Shown here: one piece after another, positions 46,924-57,919 of the stretch
Position numbering within the stretch: the stretch's first letter is position 1
Layout of the letters: each line of letters begins with the position of its first letter
Assembly (NCBI GenBank): GCA_905250125.1
Contig: CAJNOL010000529.1
Span: 1 to 64,000 of the forward strand
Length of the DNA stretch: 64,000 nucleotides
Direction of reading: 5' to 3'
DNA from: Rotaria sordida
Lineage: Eukaryota > Rotifera > Eurotatoria > Philodinida > Philodinidae
Translations under genes and position numbers: made by a program
The notes under the pieces: model-generated
Seen by the model: the letters and a program-made list of their open reading frames with translations, nothing else
Database searches by the model: none
What the model was told of the DNA's origin: nothing

Positions 46924-49804
46924 ATGTTACTAACACCACAATCAACAACACCAAATCGTATACAAAAATATCGTACATTAGCTTATGTTGTAACAATTCT
47001 TGTTTATCTTGTTATTGGTGCAGCAATATTCGATAAACTTGAATCAACTGAAGAATCTCTACGTCGTAATAATTTAACAGCACGTATTGATTTATTTCGA
47101 CAACAACATAATATAAGTCATCAAGATTTTATTAATTTAACTCGTACTGTTGAATTACGTATACTATATCGTAAAAAACAATGGAAATTTATTGGTTCAT
47201 TTTATTATGTAACTGTTGTTTTGGCTTTAATTGGTTATGGTCATGCTATACCAAATACATTTGCTGGACGTGCTGTTACAATAGCATATGCATTAATTGG
47301 TATACCTATGTGGCTTATTATGATACAGAGTGTTGGTGAAAGACTTAATTCATTAATAAGATTTGTATTAAAATATATTAAACGAAAATTTCAAAAACGA
47401 AGAGAACCACAAGTAACAGCTATGGAATTATTAACATGCGAAGCATTATTAACAGTTTTAACAGTTGCTGCTGGATCATATGTTTTTCATCGACATGAAA
47501 ATTGGCGTTATTTTGATGCATTTTATTATTGTTTATTAACATTGTAAGTATTTATATTATACAAAAATTATCCCTTATTCGACTTTGTTTATTTTTATAC
47601 TATTCTTAACTTATTATCTGTTAAAATTGAGCATAGCAAAAAAAAACAAAGAAACGTAGACACATTTCTGGAAATAGTTTTTTTTTGTTCTGATTAGAGA
47701 CAACGCAATTTACTAAGTCAGTCTTATGATAAAATGATGACAAATTGAATAGAACAAGACAAAATCTTTAATTCATAGTTTTTCTTTTAATCTGACATAA
47801 TGAATTGATATGAAAAAAACAAAGTAATTTATAAAGTTTACTCGACTCAACTTTGTTTAAGTATTGAATGCTTTTTTGGAAATTGATGAGCAAAAAAAAA
47901 CAATAATAGGCTGAAACTCCGTGGAAGTTTGGATGACTCCTGTACAAAATAATAAATATAAGACTTTTTTTTGTAACAAATTTATTATCCCTTTAGTTAC
48001 CGATAAAAGATACATATACATCATATATAGAATGTCTTTACACCACGCACATTTTCGTTTCTTAATGGATAAGTCTAACGTGAGCCATTAAGAAAAATAA
48101 TAATGTTGGAAGCTCCTGCTGTTTAACATTTACTTTTACGCAAATGTATAGATAAAATATGCATTATAAGCGATTACATTAGCTTCACATAATGATAAAA
48201 CTCATGACGCATATGTGTCGCAGGTCACCAGAGGACTAACTAATACTGTATTTTATATACACAGTGGTGGCTAATCGCGAGACGAACTAATTCAGAAAAA
48301 AACAACAGAAAATCTCGGTATACTTATATAATAGGTATAGAATAGTGATCCACAAAGCAGCTGAAAAACCGTTTTGTCATCGCCTCGCTAAGAGCCTAAT
48401 TAGGAATGAGTAAATTATGAATCTTTTTTGCAAGTCATTTCAGGACCATTTGACGAAGTATGGCCACTATCATGAATAGTTAAACAAACATCTTGTGCTA
48501 CATCGATAATATTAGATGGAAGAATAGACAAGTTTTGAGATACACATACTACCTATTTAGAATGAAATTTTAATTTGTAAATTATTTAACTCTCAGAGTA
48601 AGATTAGTGTGCATTACTAATTATAGAAATTCAAAATAGTAGACTAAATCGAATACATATATCTTTGAATGTATTCTTGTCTTGAATCACCATGTTAAAA
48701 CTTAGAAAATATCTAGAAGAAAATTGATATTTATTCAGCAAAACCTGCATTGTAAGTAGACGATAGGAATTGTTAAATATCACACCATCTCGTACTCGTC
48801 TCGCCCTGCGGCAAGGCAAAGTAATGTAATACAATGGTTTGTGAATCTCTGGTATAGAGCAGTTACACATTTTTGTTTTTCTCTAAATAACCTTGAATAT
48901 ATATTACTGATTGATTTTTACAAGAAATATTAGATTCTTATTTTTTAAATCTCTAATCAATAAATTCTCATTCAGTAAAACAAAAAGAAATCAAACTTTT
49001 CAAAGAATATCTTTATAAGTGTCAGTTAGAAAATTACAGAGAATGCACATTTCATTCATTCTTCGATATATTTTATAAACATATTGATCTTGGTTGTTTT
49101 TGTTTTTGAAATTATATTTAATTGATTATATTTCTTCTTTTAGAACAACGATTGGTATGTATTCAATGTAGTTTTATAACTTATTCATTAAATATTATTT
49201 TAATTTCATAGGTTTTGGAGATTTAGTTCCAATGCAAAAAGATGATTATGAAAATTTTGGTTGGTTATATATATTATTTTGTATAATGTTTATATTAACT
49301 GGTTTAACTATCGTTGCATCTAGTGGTAATTTATTAATTTTACGTTTTGTTGAAACAAATACAAAACGTTGTCAACATGAACGATATGAAATGGAAGAAC
49401 GACGTCGACAACAAGTTCATATTATTGGTGATGTTATATCATCAAATGGTCGTCTTGTTACATTAGAAAATGATGAAGATACACCATCATTTCGTACTTC
49501 AAATGGTGCTCAACATATTACATTAGATAATAGTTCAAGTGCATTATCTCTTTGTTCATGTCGTGCTCAACCATCATTAACAGCATGTATACCAATGTCA
49601 TGTAAAAAAAAATTTAAACGTAAACAACAAAATATATTAAATAATTCAAAACAATCAGTTGTTAAATCTCAAATAACTAATACACGTACATTACGACAAG
49701 AAATTCTTGATTCATTACAAACAAAAAATGATATCGATGAAAATATTGCTTTACAAAGATCTTATCTTCCAGTAGAAAAAATTCAAAAAAGAAGTTCAAT
49801 ATAA
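46924..49804 (+). CDS. Two-pore-domain K+ channel, TASK-like (KCNK family)
   Basis: Exons 46924-47543, 49144-49154 (11 nt) and 49212-49804 give 407 residues in phase. K2P channels set background K+ conductance in the plasma membrane. TM1 (YVVTILVYLVIGAAIFDKLE) is followed by an extracellular cap with N-glycosylation sequons (NLT, NIS). Pore 1 reads VTVVLALIGYGHAIPNT, TM2 is AYALIGIPMWLIMIQSVGER, TM3 surrounds LTVLTVAAGSYVFHRHENW, pore 2 reads LLTLTTIGFGDLVPMQKDDY and TM4 is FCIMFILTGLTIVASSGNLL. The IGYGHA, HRHENW and TTIGFGD words and TM4 point to the TASK (KCNK3/KCNK9) branch. Odd points: pore 1 has Leu where TIGYG normally has Thr, and most of the pore 2 filter is on a microexon. The cytoplasmic tail is long and Ser/Thr-rich. 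The 1.6-kb first intron holds nothing recognised. Confidence 0.92.
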
Positions 49805-51346
49805 TAATAAAACAAATAAGTCTTATTTGTGCGTATATTTTCTTTTTCTTTTTCTTTTTCTTTTTTTTCTTGTATAAGTAAAATCATTCCAATATAATTT
49901 GTTAATCAAAATTTATCAATACAAAATTTTCTTTTCTTTTTGTTTCTTTGTTATTTATAATAATTAGTTCTTTTTTTTCTCAAAAATACTTAATTTCAAA
50001 TAACAACTAATTATCACTTTCGAGTTATATTTGAAAATCTCCTTAAAGTCATGCTTTTTGTTCTTTGATAAAATGAATAACACTAGACTAGCAAATTTAA
50101 TGAATAAAAATTCACCGAACAATCTTGACATTATCAAAAAGAAAAAAAAAAGATCATTCTATAACTTATTTTTAGATAAAGTTAAAGGTAATCTAGTAAA
50201 ATAAGAAATCATAATTAAAATGAAACAATCTATATTTAGATGAAAATATTTCCTTAAAACATGTCGTCTTATTTTTGAAAAAAATCTTACCTATATACAT
50301 AAATAATACGACTGAACTTGTCACTGTCATCGACCTTGTTAAAGAATTTTCTATATGATGGAAAAAGTTCAGTAAAACATAACATATTGTTTTGTATGTC
50401 TAAAATCCTCTTAGTCCACATCCGCTAGATGACATTTCAATTAATATTTTAAAAAATCATATGAAAGATTATGCAAATCTTTTTTTTTTTTGTACAATGA
50501 AATAAGTTCTACCTTGTTTCATAATTCAACCCAACAGAGATCTTATTAATGGATTAAAATTATTAAGTATTAAAATATGTTATCAACATAAGATATTAAT
50601 CTCGAATTTTAAATTATTTTATTACTAATTAGTAATTTCCTATTAAAATAGTATTTTTTAATTTAGGCTTATCATTTTTGTTCTCACTTTGCATCAATAA
50701 GCGATTATTTACACAGAAAAGAGACGTCTACATACTATGACGTTCACTATTGAATTTTGTCTAACATCTTTCCTTACTCTTAATTGAAAAAGTTCTAAAT
50801 AATAAACAATATCTATTCTGTTTATTGATCTTTTTGTATTAAATTGTTACTCAGACAAATCTTTTCCACAAGAATCGACTGACAACTTAATTCATGATTT
50901 GCGTCCTACACATTTGTTCAAATCATGCTTTGAGAAGAGTTCATGTTCATTTTTCAAAAGTATATATTTTTAGAAAACAAAATCGTCATTTATTTCAGTA
51001 CTTGATCTCGAAAACAAAAAAACTAATAAGTCTATTTCTTAAAATAAATTCTAACTTTTGAAATTATTAAGATAGTACATCTATTATTGTTCGTATTCTC
51101 TAGAACATAAATTAAAGTATTCTTTTGTTTATTCATTAAATATATTCGTATAAGAGAACAAAAAAAAGGAACATATTTTATTCTTAAAATATAAGATAGA
51201 TACGAAGACTCAAAAAACAAGCAAAAATATTTTGACAAGAATAATAGAGATAAATTATACATATTCCGGACGGAATTGTTTTTCTATGACACAAAAGAAA
51301 AAAACTTTGATTTTTTTTTGTGTGTGTTAGCATTGTACTTTTTTTT
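49805..51346. other. Intergenic stretch between convergent genes
   Basis: AT-rich 3' flanks of the K2P channel (plus) and the SBK1-like kinase (minus). TTTCTTTTTC repeats follow the channel stop. No gene, tRNA or repeat family recognised. Confidence 0.4.
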
Positions 51347-52824
51347 TCAAGACACAAGTTTTGTTGATAATTTTTTTTGATTATCAATAGATGTTAAATG
51401 ATCAAATGTAGTTAGAGAATTTCTCATCATTTGTGTTAATTCTTCAAAATCAGTATTACTTGTTGAGCTTGTTGTTATTGTATTACTTTCAATACCACTT
51501 CCTGATGATGAAAAATCTTCTTCAACACCTTCATCTTCATTTGATAAACGTCGACGATGAATATTATCATGCATCCATCTATTATCATAATATTTACCTA
51601 TTTCAGTTATTGTACATCGTTTTAATGGTTCAGGATCTATAAATATTCAATTATTGTATATTAAAAGACAAGAAAAACAGAATATAATAAAAAAAATTTT
51701 TACCAAGCATTTTTTTAAATAATCTCATTAAACGATTAGTAAATTTCAACCATTGTGATGGTAATTTACAACGACGTTGTAATTGATAACGTCGATGCCA
51801 TTGTATATATTCGTTATAATAAACATCGGATTCTTGTGCATGTTCCCAAGGAAAATTACCTGAATTATTATTATTATTATTTGTTTTTAATAAAATAAGG
51901 TTTTTTTTATAGTTAAACCTCACCTGTTAAACAACAGAAAAGTAATACACCAAATGCCCAGACATCCATAGCTGTTGAAACAAGTATATCATTATTAAGA
52001 GCATTACATACTTCTGGAGGTGAATAAGGTATACTTCCAATTAAACGTCGTACATATGAACCACATTTTCTTGTCATACCAAAATCGATTAATTTAACTT
52101 TATGAAAATCTGCATCAAATATCATAACATTTTCTGGTTTAACATCACGATGAACCTAGATTTAAATCAATAAAACATATTGATAATTTTTTTTTTAGTA
52201 ATGAAATATTAAGCTGAACAATAGTGTCTAGGCAGGAATAATTTAAATTATTCATTATTATTTCCGTTTGATTATAAATAAAAGATATAGAATAGAATGA
52301 AGGATTAAAATAAACTTTTACAAAGTATTATATGAAATCAATTTTACTAAACGATAAGTTTTATAAAGCAACTTTTTTTGTTTAGAATCGAACAATATAA
52401 ATCATTCTTTAAATGAACCTACCAATCCTTTCTCATGCATAAATTCAAGTGCTGAAGCAACTTGTTTCATAATCGTTTTAACAGCTTTTTCAGGTAGACC
52501 ACGTTGTGGTGGTATAGATTCAAATAAATCTCCTAATGGTGCATATTCTTGCACAATAACAAATGCATCTGCTGTTTGATAACATCGATCTTCATATGTA
52601 CTTATTATTGAACGATGTGGTGATAATAATAATGAATAATTATATTCACGTTGAAAATCACGATATTTTGTTGTTGATTTTGGTAAAATTTTTAATGCAC
52701 AACGTTGTTGTAAATCACGATCAAATGCTAATAAGACATGTCCATATGTTCCAGAACCAAGTTCACGTATACGACGAAAACGTTCATTTACATCTGATAA
52801 TAATGGTAATGAATCGTTTTCCAT
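51347..52824 (-). CDS. SBK1: SBK1-like serine/threonine protein kinase
   Basis: Minus-strand exons 52824-52423, 52155-51924, 51859-51704 and 51636-51347 give 359 residues in consistent phase. Kinase landmarks: Gly loop [10 protein letters not shown] (residues 21-30), Lys45 in ALKILPKS, catalytic HRD with Asp138 in [14 protein letters not shown] at 158-160 in [10 protein letters not shown], and [12 protein letters not shown] in place of the usual [23 protein letters not shown] and [19 protein letters not shown] follow. [26 protein letters not shown] and the late PLKRCTITE match the SBK (SH3-binding domain kinase) family as I remember it. All catalytic residues are present. The tail is Ser/Thr/Glu-rich. 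An AG acceptor lies 21 nt before the start, with a G-tract upstream of it. Confidence 0.92.
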
Positions 52825-52845
52825 CGTTTTAACTTAGTTTATTGT

Positions 52846-52894
52846 CTAAAATTATTTCAATAGATTGTTAATCTTTCCCCCCCCCCCTCCCCCC
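52846..52894 (-). promoter_or_regulatory. G-tract and AG acceptor upstream of the SBK1-like start
   Basis: On the coding (minus) strand a run of six G, one A, and ten or eleven G (plus strand C-run 52877-52894) precedes AATAATTTTAG, whose AG is at 52847-52846. The ATG follows after a 21-nt leader. The acceptor may serve trans-splicing or a UTR intron. The G-run is unique in this very AT-rich window and its role is unknown. Confidence 0.45.
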
Positions 52895-54966
52895 TTACAA
52901 AAAGAAAATTCATCATATCATGAATATAGGACAGATTTCTAAACATATTCGTAAGTAATGATTTTTTAATTTTACCAGATCGGAAGTATAGGTAAAAATG
53001 CTCATTATTCTGCTTATATAATATCATAAATATAACAGTTCTGTCTATTCTTTTTCAAGGAAGTTAACTATGAGTAGTATAAAAGGAATGATAAGAAAAA
53101 AAAAGAATATATATATATATATATATATTATAGACTCACATAGCAGTCTATGGATAAAAACTAACTGAAAAAAAAATAAACTCATGTCAACTTATTTTCT
53201 TTCCTTATTGACATGACTCCTTAGCATAGGCGAGTAAATGCTCCTGTTTCATTTAATTCTTAATGAAAAAAGTAAAAAATGACACATGAACATTAATTAT
53301 ATTTTTATAGTTACTTGTTGACTAAGATTAAAATTGTTCTATTCATTGAATTTATTTTGACAAAGTATAACATCAATGCAATATTTATATGTTACCGAAT
53401 CTACATTCTTTATATTTACGAATAAAATATACACACTCATTTTTCTCTACTGCATGATGACGATCAAGTATAAAAAATGAGTCGAGAAAAAGGAATACTT
53501 GTAGAACGTTCAAGTGTAGAAGACGAGCAAAACAACGAAGAGAGAAAAAAAATGATGGTAGTTTTCTTTTTCTTTTTTTTCACGTATTCGTCTTTGTCTA
53601 GTTCTGTTGAAGACGCCCAAGTATTACACTTCTACCACATGCACACACGCACACATCCTAGCATTATTCATTCTCTCTGCATGCGTGTTATAGCATTAAT
53701 TTTTCTCGTACTGTCGTTGTTCTTCATTCTGGTTTGTTTCTTTCAGCTTTATTCATTTGCTCAAAATAGATTTTGTCGTTCTATAATTGCTACATCTCTT
53801 TCCTGATTTGAAAAAGAAATAAATAAAACAACAACAAAAAAAAAGAGAAACATTAATAATAAAAATCTTCTAATTGTAGAATAGAATACTATCTTTAGTA
53901 AAATCTTTACTTTTTGACATTCACATCATAAAACTAGAAAAAGAATATAGTATATACTTATTAAAAAGAAACTCTTTCTTTTTTTATTACTATAAACGCA
54001 TGAACTATTGCTTTGTGTTAGCAAATAACATTCTTTTTGTTTTATTCATTAACAAAAAAATAGCAAGGTTCATTTCACTTATACGAAAAGAAAGAAATAC
54101 ACTGAGAATTTTTGAGCACATCTATACTCAAAAATATATGTGATAAAGAATGTTAAGTTTTATGAATTCATGGAAAAAAATTGATAGATCTCAAATAGTG
54201 AATGAGGCATTCTATATTAACATTGAAGATAAACAACACTACTATTTGATAGACAAATTTCATTGTAGATAATCATACGAAAAATCTTGAGAGCTTTTCA
54301 AATATTTAGTGCTTTCATTGTCTAGCTCAGCAATCTATGAAATGAACAGACTTGGTTAAGGCTCAGACTGAGTGAAAAAAATATCATATCCTTTCGGATT
54401 TCTTGTCAATGAAAGCAACTGCTCGCTTTTTTTTTATCTATCACGAATTGCGTATTTTATCACTGCTACTAAGCTGTTTATTAAAGATAGGTCTAATAGG
54501 ATCTACTTAGAATGAGAACTGTGACGTGTGTCTTATAATAAGCATAGACAAGAAATTAGAAACAAAAGATGAAAAAGAAGTCTAGAATATCAGATCTCTG
54601 TATTTTATGTTCTTATTACTCTTTCTTCAAAATTTAATTATGAATAGTGAATAGAAAAGGAAATCCTGCTGGATGCAATGTTCATGCGAGTTTTACAGAC
54701 CGATTACATATTTTACAAAGACTTTGTACAACTAATTTCGAAGCATCAAAAACATCCTCAACAAGATTCTTATGACAAGTAGTCATCAATGTATTCTGAA
54801 CAAACTATAATATATGAAATGAAAGAGATGATTGTCGCAGATAACAAACTTTTCGACAACTTTAGGCAATGTCTGATGAACTCAGTTGACTAAATATCCA
54901 AATACAATGGCCCTATTTAGTTTTAAGTATTTTATCGTCATAGAAATTTCATTATAAAATATCGGA
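52895..54966. other. Intergenic stretch with (AT)n microsatellite
   Basis: About 2 kb with no supported gene. An (AT)n run lies at about 53107-53128. An open frame at 53477-53806 is dominated by Phe and Ser runs and lacks splice or family support, so it is not called. Confidence 0.4.
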
Positions 54967-55031
54967 AAGCCTTTTAGTAGAGCGCGCGATTTCTAACTAC
55001 AATACACAGGGTTCGAAATCCTATTTTAGCG
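54967..55031 (+). pseudogene. Decayed tRNA-Lys-like remnant
   Basis: TTTTAGTAGAGCGCGCGAT...ACTACAATACACAGGGTTCG matches the D arm through T arm of the downstream tRNA-Lys genes, with many changes and no acceptor stem pairing. It marks the old left edge of the array. Confidence 0.55.
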
Positions 55032-55154
55032 AACACTTTTATGTATTGTTTAATTGATTCGCCATTCGTTCATAAGACAATATCCCAAACGAGGTTTTTT
55101 TGTCTCTTTAGGTTATACTTAAATTGATAAAAATTGTTTTTTAAGAAATAGCAG

Positions 55155-55227
55155 GCCCGGGTAGCTCAGTCGGTAGAGCGTGTGGCTTTTAACCACAATG
55201 TCCAGGGTTCGAGCCCCTGCTCGGGCG
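55155..55227 (+). tRNA. tRNA-Lys-TTT: tRNA-Lys(UUU), copy 1
   Basis: 73 nt with a full cloverleaf: acceptor stem GCCCGGG/CTCGGGC (one G-T pair), D arm GCTC/GAGC, anticodon stem TGTGG/CCACA around CTTTTAA (anticodon TTT, decoding AAA), T arm CAGGG/CCCTG with loop TTCGAGC, discriminator G. No intron. A T-run for Pol III termination follows within about 10 nt. Internal A box (TAGCTCAGTCGG) and B box (GGTTCGAGCCC) are intact. Confidence 0.97.
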
Positions 55228-55342
55228 GTCTTAATTTTTTTTCTTTCGATTGTAAAAATAACTTTAAAAAAATTCTTTTTCGTTGTTACGGTTATTACAT
55301 AACCCGTAGACAAATGCTACTCTATTCACGAAAGAGAAACAA

Positions 55343-55417
55343 GTCCCGATAGACTTAGTCAGTAGAGCGTGTCGCTATTAACTACAATGTTCAAAATTCA
55401 AGTCCCTTGCTCGGACA
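55343..55417 (+). pseudogene. tRNA-Lys pseudogene
   Basis: A diverged copy of the neighbouring gene: TCCCGATAGACTTAGTCAGT, then GTGTCGCTATTAACTACAAT. The anticodon loop and stem are disrupted (CTATTAA) and the B box reads AAATTCAAGTC. The spacer before it resembles the spacers between later copies, so it arose as one unit of the tandem array and then decayed. Confidence 0.8.
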
Positions 55418-56681
55418 GTTACTTTCTTTTGGGTGTTGACGTGAATGTGATATAGAGACCTGCATCGGACTGATAAGACTGATTCTGATTTTGAGAGAGT
55501 CGGAATCGAACAGAGTCACCAAAACAAATTTTTTCGGAGTCAATGTCAGAGTTACATCAATAAAACAATGAAGCATTTTTTCTCTTACATATTAACAGCT
55601 TTATTCTTCATAGGTTATGTAATAAATAAAGATATAATCATTTATAGACTAATAAATAAATATAAATAAAAAATTCATCAAAGAGATATTCACATTTACA
55701 AATAGCACAATAATAAGTATATATGATGATGAAGAAAAATTTACGAAGTTTTTCGTGAATGAGAGTGGAAACTGGAGCTGTGAGGTGGAAATTTTCGCAA
55801 TTGAAGCCAAGTTTTAGAGTGAAAATGTTTGACTTCACAGGACTCTAGTGTTAAATGAGTGTAGATGATGGTTGATTATGAATGGAATGAATACTCATAG
55901 GCATATCGATACCCAACTTCACCGCGAGCTGGAATTCTCCTGTATTTTTATATGAAAAAAAAATTTTATATATTAAAACAAAATTATATTTCAGGAGAAC
56001 TAAAAAGTTTCAATGGAAACAACTTTTTGATTGTCGCAACAGTTGACATGCACTAGTCGTTGTGCTAGTCTGGAAGAATGAAAAGGAAGAACGAGCACAT
56101 ATAATTGGATATAGTCCTATAGTATTTTGTAGTGGGTGAACCAGTATTTCAGCTCAGATTGAGTTTATGTTACGTTGAGCCCACATTAACACATGCCTGG
56201 CTACGTGACTAGTTCCCTGCTTGTCAATGCATTCTGTATTCCTGAGAAGATCTATAGGATATTATTCGAACAATAAATAACAATTCTATATTGATATATT
56301 GCATGTTTTACTCATCTATGTCATATTGTATTTATTGTTTAATTAATATTTTAGTACTGTAATAGTTCATTACTGATTCTTACGTATTACTTGTTAATCA
56401 CTTTTTCTTTTTGCTTTCAAAAATTTTATCACTTATTATCAGTAATAAATGATAAAAAGTGACAAAAAAAATAATTACTAATAAAGTTACGAGATACTAT
56501 GTCATATATCGTTAATAAGAACCAACAAAAGCTCTAATGTCATTAAAATAACAGAAAACAAGGCAAATCGGGATAAAAAGCAATAAGTAATAATAATTAT
56601 TACCAACTACAAAGTAGAAGTTATAATAGTAATTTGATGCCTCCTCTGGTAGACCATAGCTACTTATGAAAGAAAAGTAAG
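55418..56681. other. Spacer within the tRNA-Lys array
   Basis: About 1.26 kb of AT-rich sequence between the pseudogene and copy 2. No gene recognised. The last 40 bp (GGTAGACCATAGCTACTTAT and following) belong to the short repeat spacer also seen before copies 3 and 4. Confidence 0.5.
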
Positions 56682-56754
56682 CCCGGGTAGCTCAGTCGGT
56701 AGAGCGTGTGGCTTTTAACCACAATGTCCAGGGTTCGAGCCCCTGCTCGGGCGA
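56682..56754 (+). tRNA. tRNA-Lys-TTT: tRNA-Lys(UUU), copy 2
   Basis: Identical over 73 nt to copy 1. It is the first of three copies in a tight tandem with 157-158-bp spacing; each unit is the gene plus an 85-bp spacer (ATCTTAATTTTTTT through GGTAGACCAATGGCTATTCA). The T-run downstream serves as Pol III terminator. Confidence 0.97.
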
Positions 56755-56838
56755 TCTTAATTTTTTTGTCTTTCGTAAAATAATTTTTTAATTATTATGT
56801 AATTGGTAGACCAATGGCTATTCACGAGAGAAAAGTAA

Positions 56839-56911
56839 GCCCGGGTAGCTCAGTCGGTAGAGCGTGTGGCTTTTAACCACAATGTCCAGGGTTCGAGCCC
56901 CTGCTCGGGCG
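56839..56911 (+). tRNA. tRNA-Lys-TTT: tRNA-Lys(UUU), copy 3
   Basis: Identical over 73 nt to copy 1, in the middle of the 157-bp tandem. The flanking spacer is nearly the same as that of copy 2, showing a fairly recent duplication. Confidence 0.97.
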
Positions 56912-56996
56912 ATCTTAATTTTTTTATTTTTTGTAAAATAATTTTTTAATTATTATGTAACTGGTAGACCAATGGCTATTCATGAAAGAGAAGTAA

Positions 56997-57069
56997 GCCC
57001 GGGTAGCTCAGTCGGTAGAGCGTGTGGCTTTTAACCACAATGTCCAGGGTTCGAGCCCCTGCTCGGGCG
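56997..57069 (+). tRNA. tRNA-Lys-TTT: tRNA-Lys(UUU), copy 4
   Basis: Identical over 73 nt to copy 1, last of the tight tandem. The downstream spacer begins like the others (GGTCTTAATTTTTCTATTTT) and then turns into about 0.7 kb of unrelated AT-rich sequence. Confidence 0.97.
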
Positions 57070-57846
57070 GTCTTAATTTTTCTATTTTTTCGTCAAATAA
57101 ATTTCAATTATTATGTAACTAATAGACCAATACAGAGTTGCTAGCTAGGAAAACCTAAAATCTGAAAAAATCCGGAGATTTTTTTTTAAACCCGAAAAGG
57201 TTTTCGAGGATCACTTTTAACTACTTAAAATGTTTTTCTTAACCAAACTATCGATAACGTTATTGTTTATTTTCACAAAATATATTTCCATACAAAAAAA
57301 AGAAAATAAATATCAAAACATGATTAACTCAACAAATGACAACTTATAAAATACCTATACATTTCGATATTATTTAACACATTGTTTTTTAATACAATAT
57401 TTTTCATTGACATAAATAAATTCCTATAGCTCTGGTTTCAACAAGGAAAAAATCATAAGCTTCTGTATAAGATAAAGATGACTTTAAACGAATTTTTGAC
57501 TCCACTGCAATGAGTTCTGTATGTAGAGTACAGATTACATTGTTCATTTATTTTATTATCGTTTGAGTCAGAGAAAACGAAGAAAAAATAAGCAAAGAAC
57601 GCAAGAAAAATAATTGGTCTTTTCAGCTAACCAATAGAAAGAAAAGCTAAACTTCGTTTGAATCATTGATGAATTTTTACGAATATTGACAGACAGTGGA
57701 AATATAATTAAAACAGAAAGCATCTGAACTCAAGGAAAAAATTCGGAAGCCAGAAAAATTTCAGAAAAACTTGTAAATTCGAGAATTTTCAAAATTTGTA
57801 AGATCCAGCAACAGTGGAACAATAACTATTTATGAAGGAGAAGCAA
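57070..57846. other. Spacer within the tRNA-Lys array
   Basis: AT-rich, no gene recognised. No inverted repeat or target duplication could be seen that would explain it as an insertion between array units. Confidence 0.4.
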
Positions 57847-57919
57847 GCCCGGGTAGCTCAGTCGGTAGAGCGTGTGGCTTTTAACCACAATGTCCAGGGT
57901 TCGAGCCCCTGCTCGGGCG
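57847..57919 (+). tRNA. tRNA-Lys-TTT: tRNA-Lys(UUU), copy 5
   Basis: Identical over 73 nt to copy 1. It starts the second spacing class: copies 5, 6 and 7 are 1,040 and 1,028 bp apart and are followed by GTGTATTTTTTTTTCTTTAT-type sequence in copies 5 and 6. Confidence 0.97.

Noticed and set aside
53477-53806. 109-codon open frame starting MSREKGILVERSS
   Set aside because: Low-complexity Phe/Ser runs, no splice context, no recognisable domain; base composition like the surrounding intergenic DNA.
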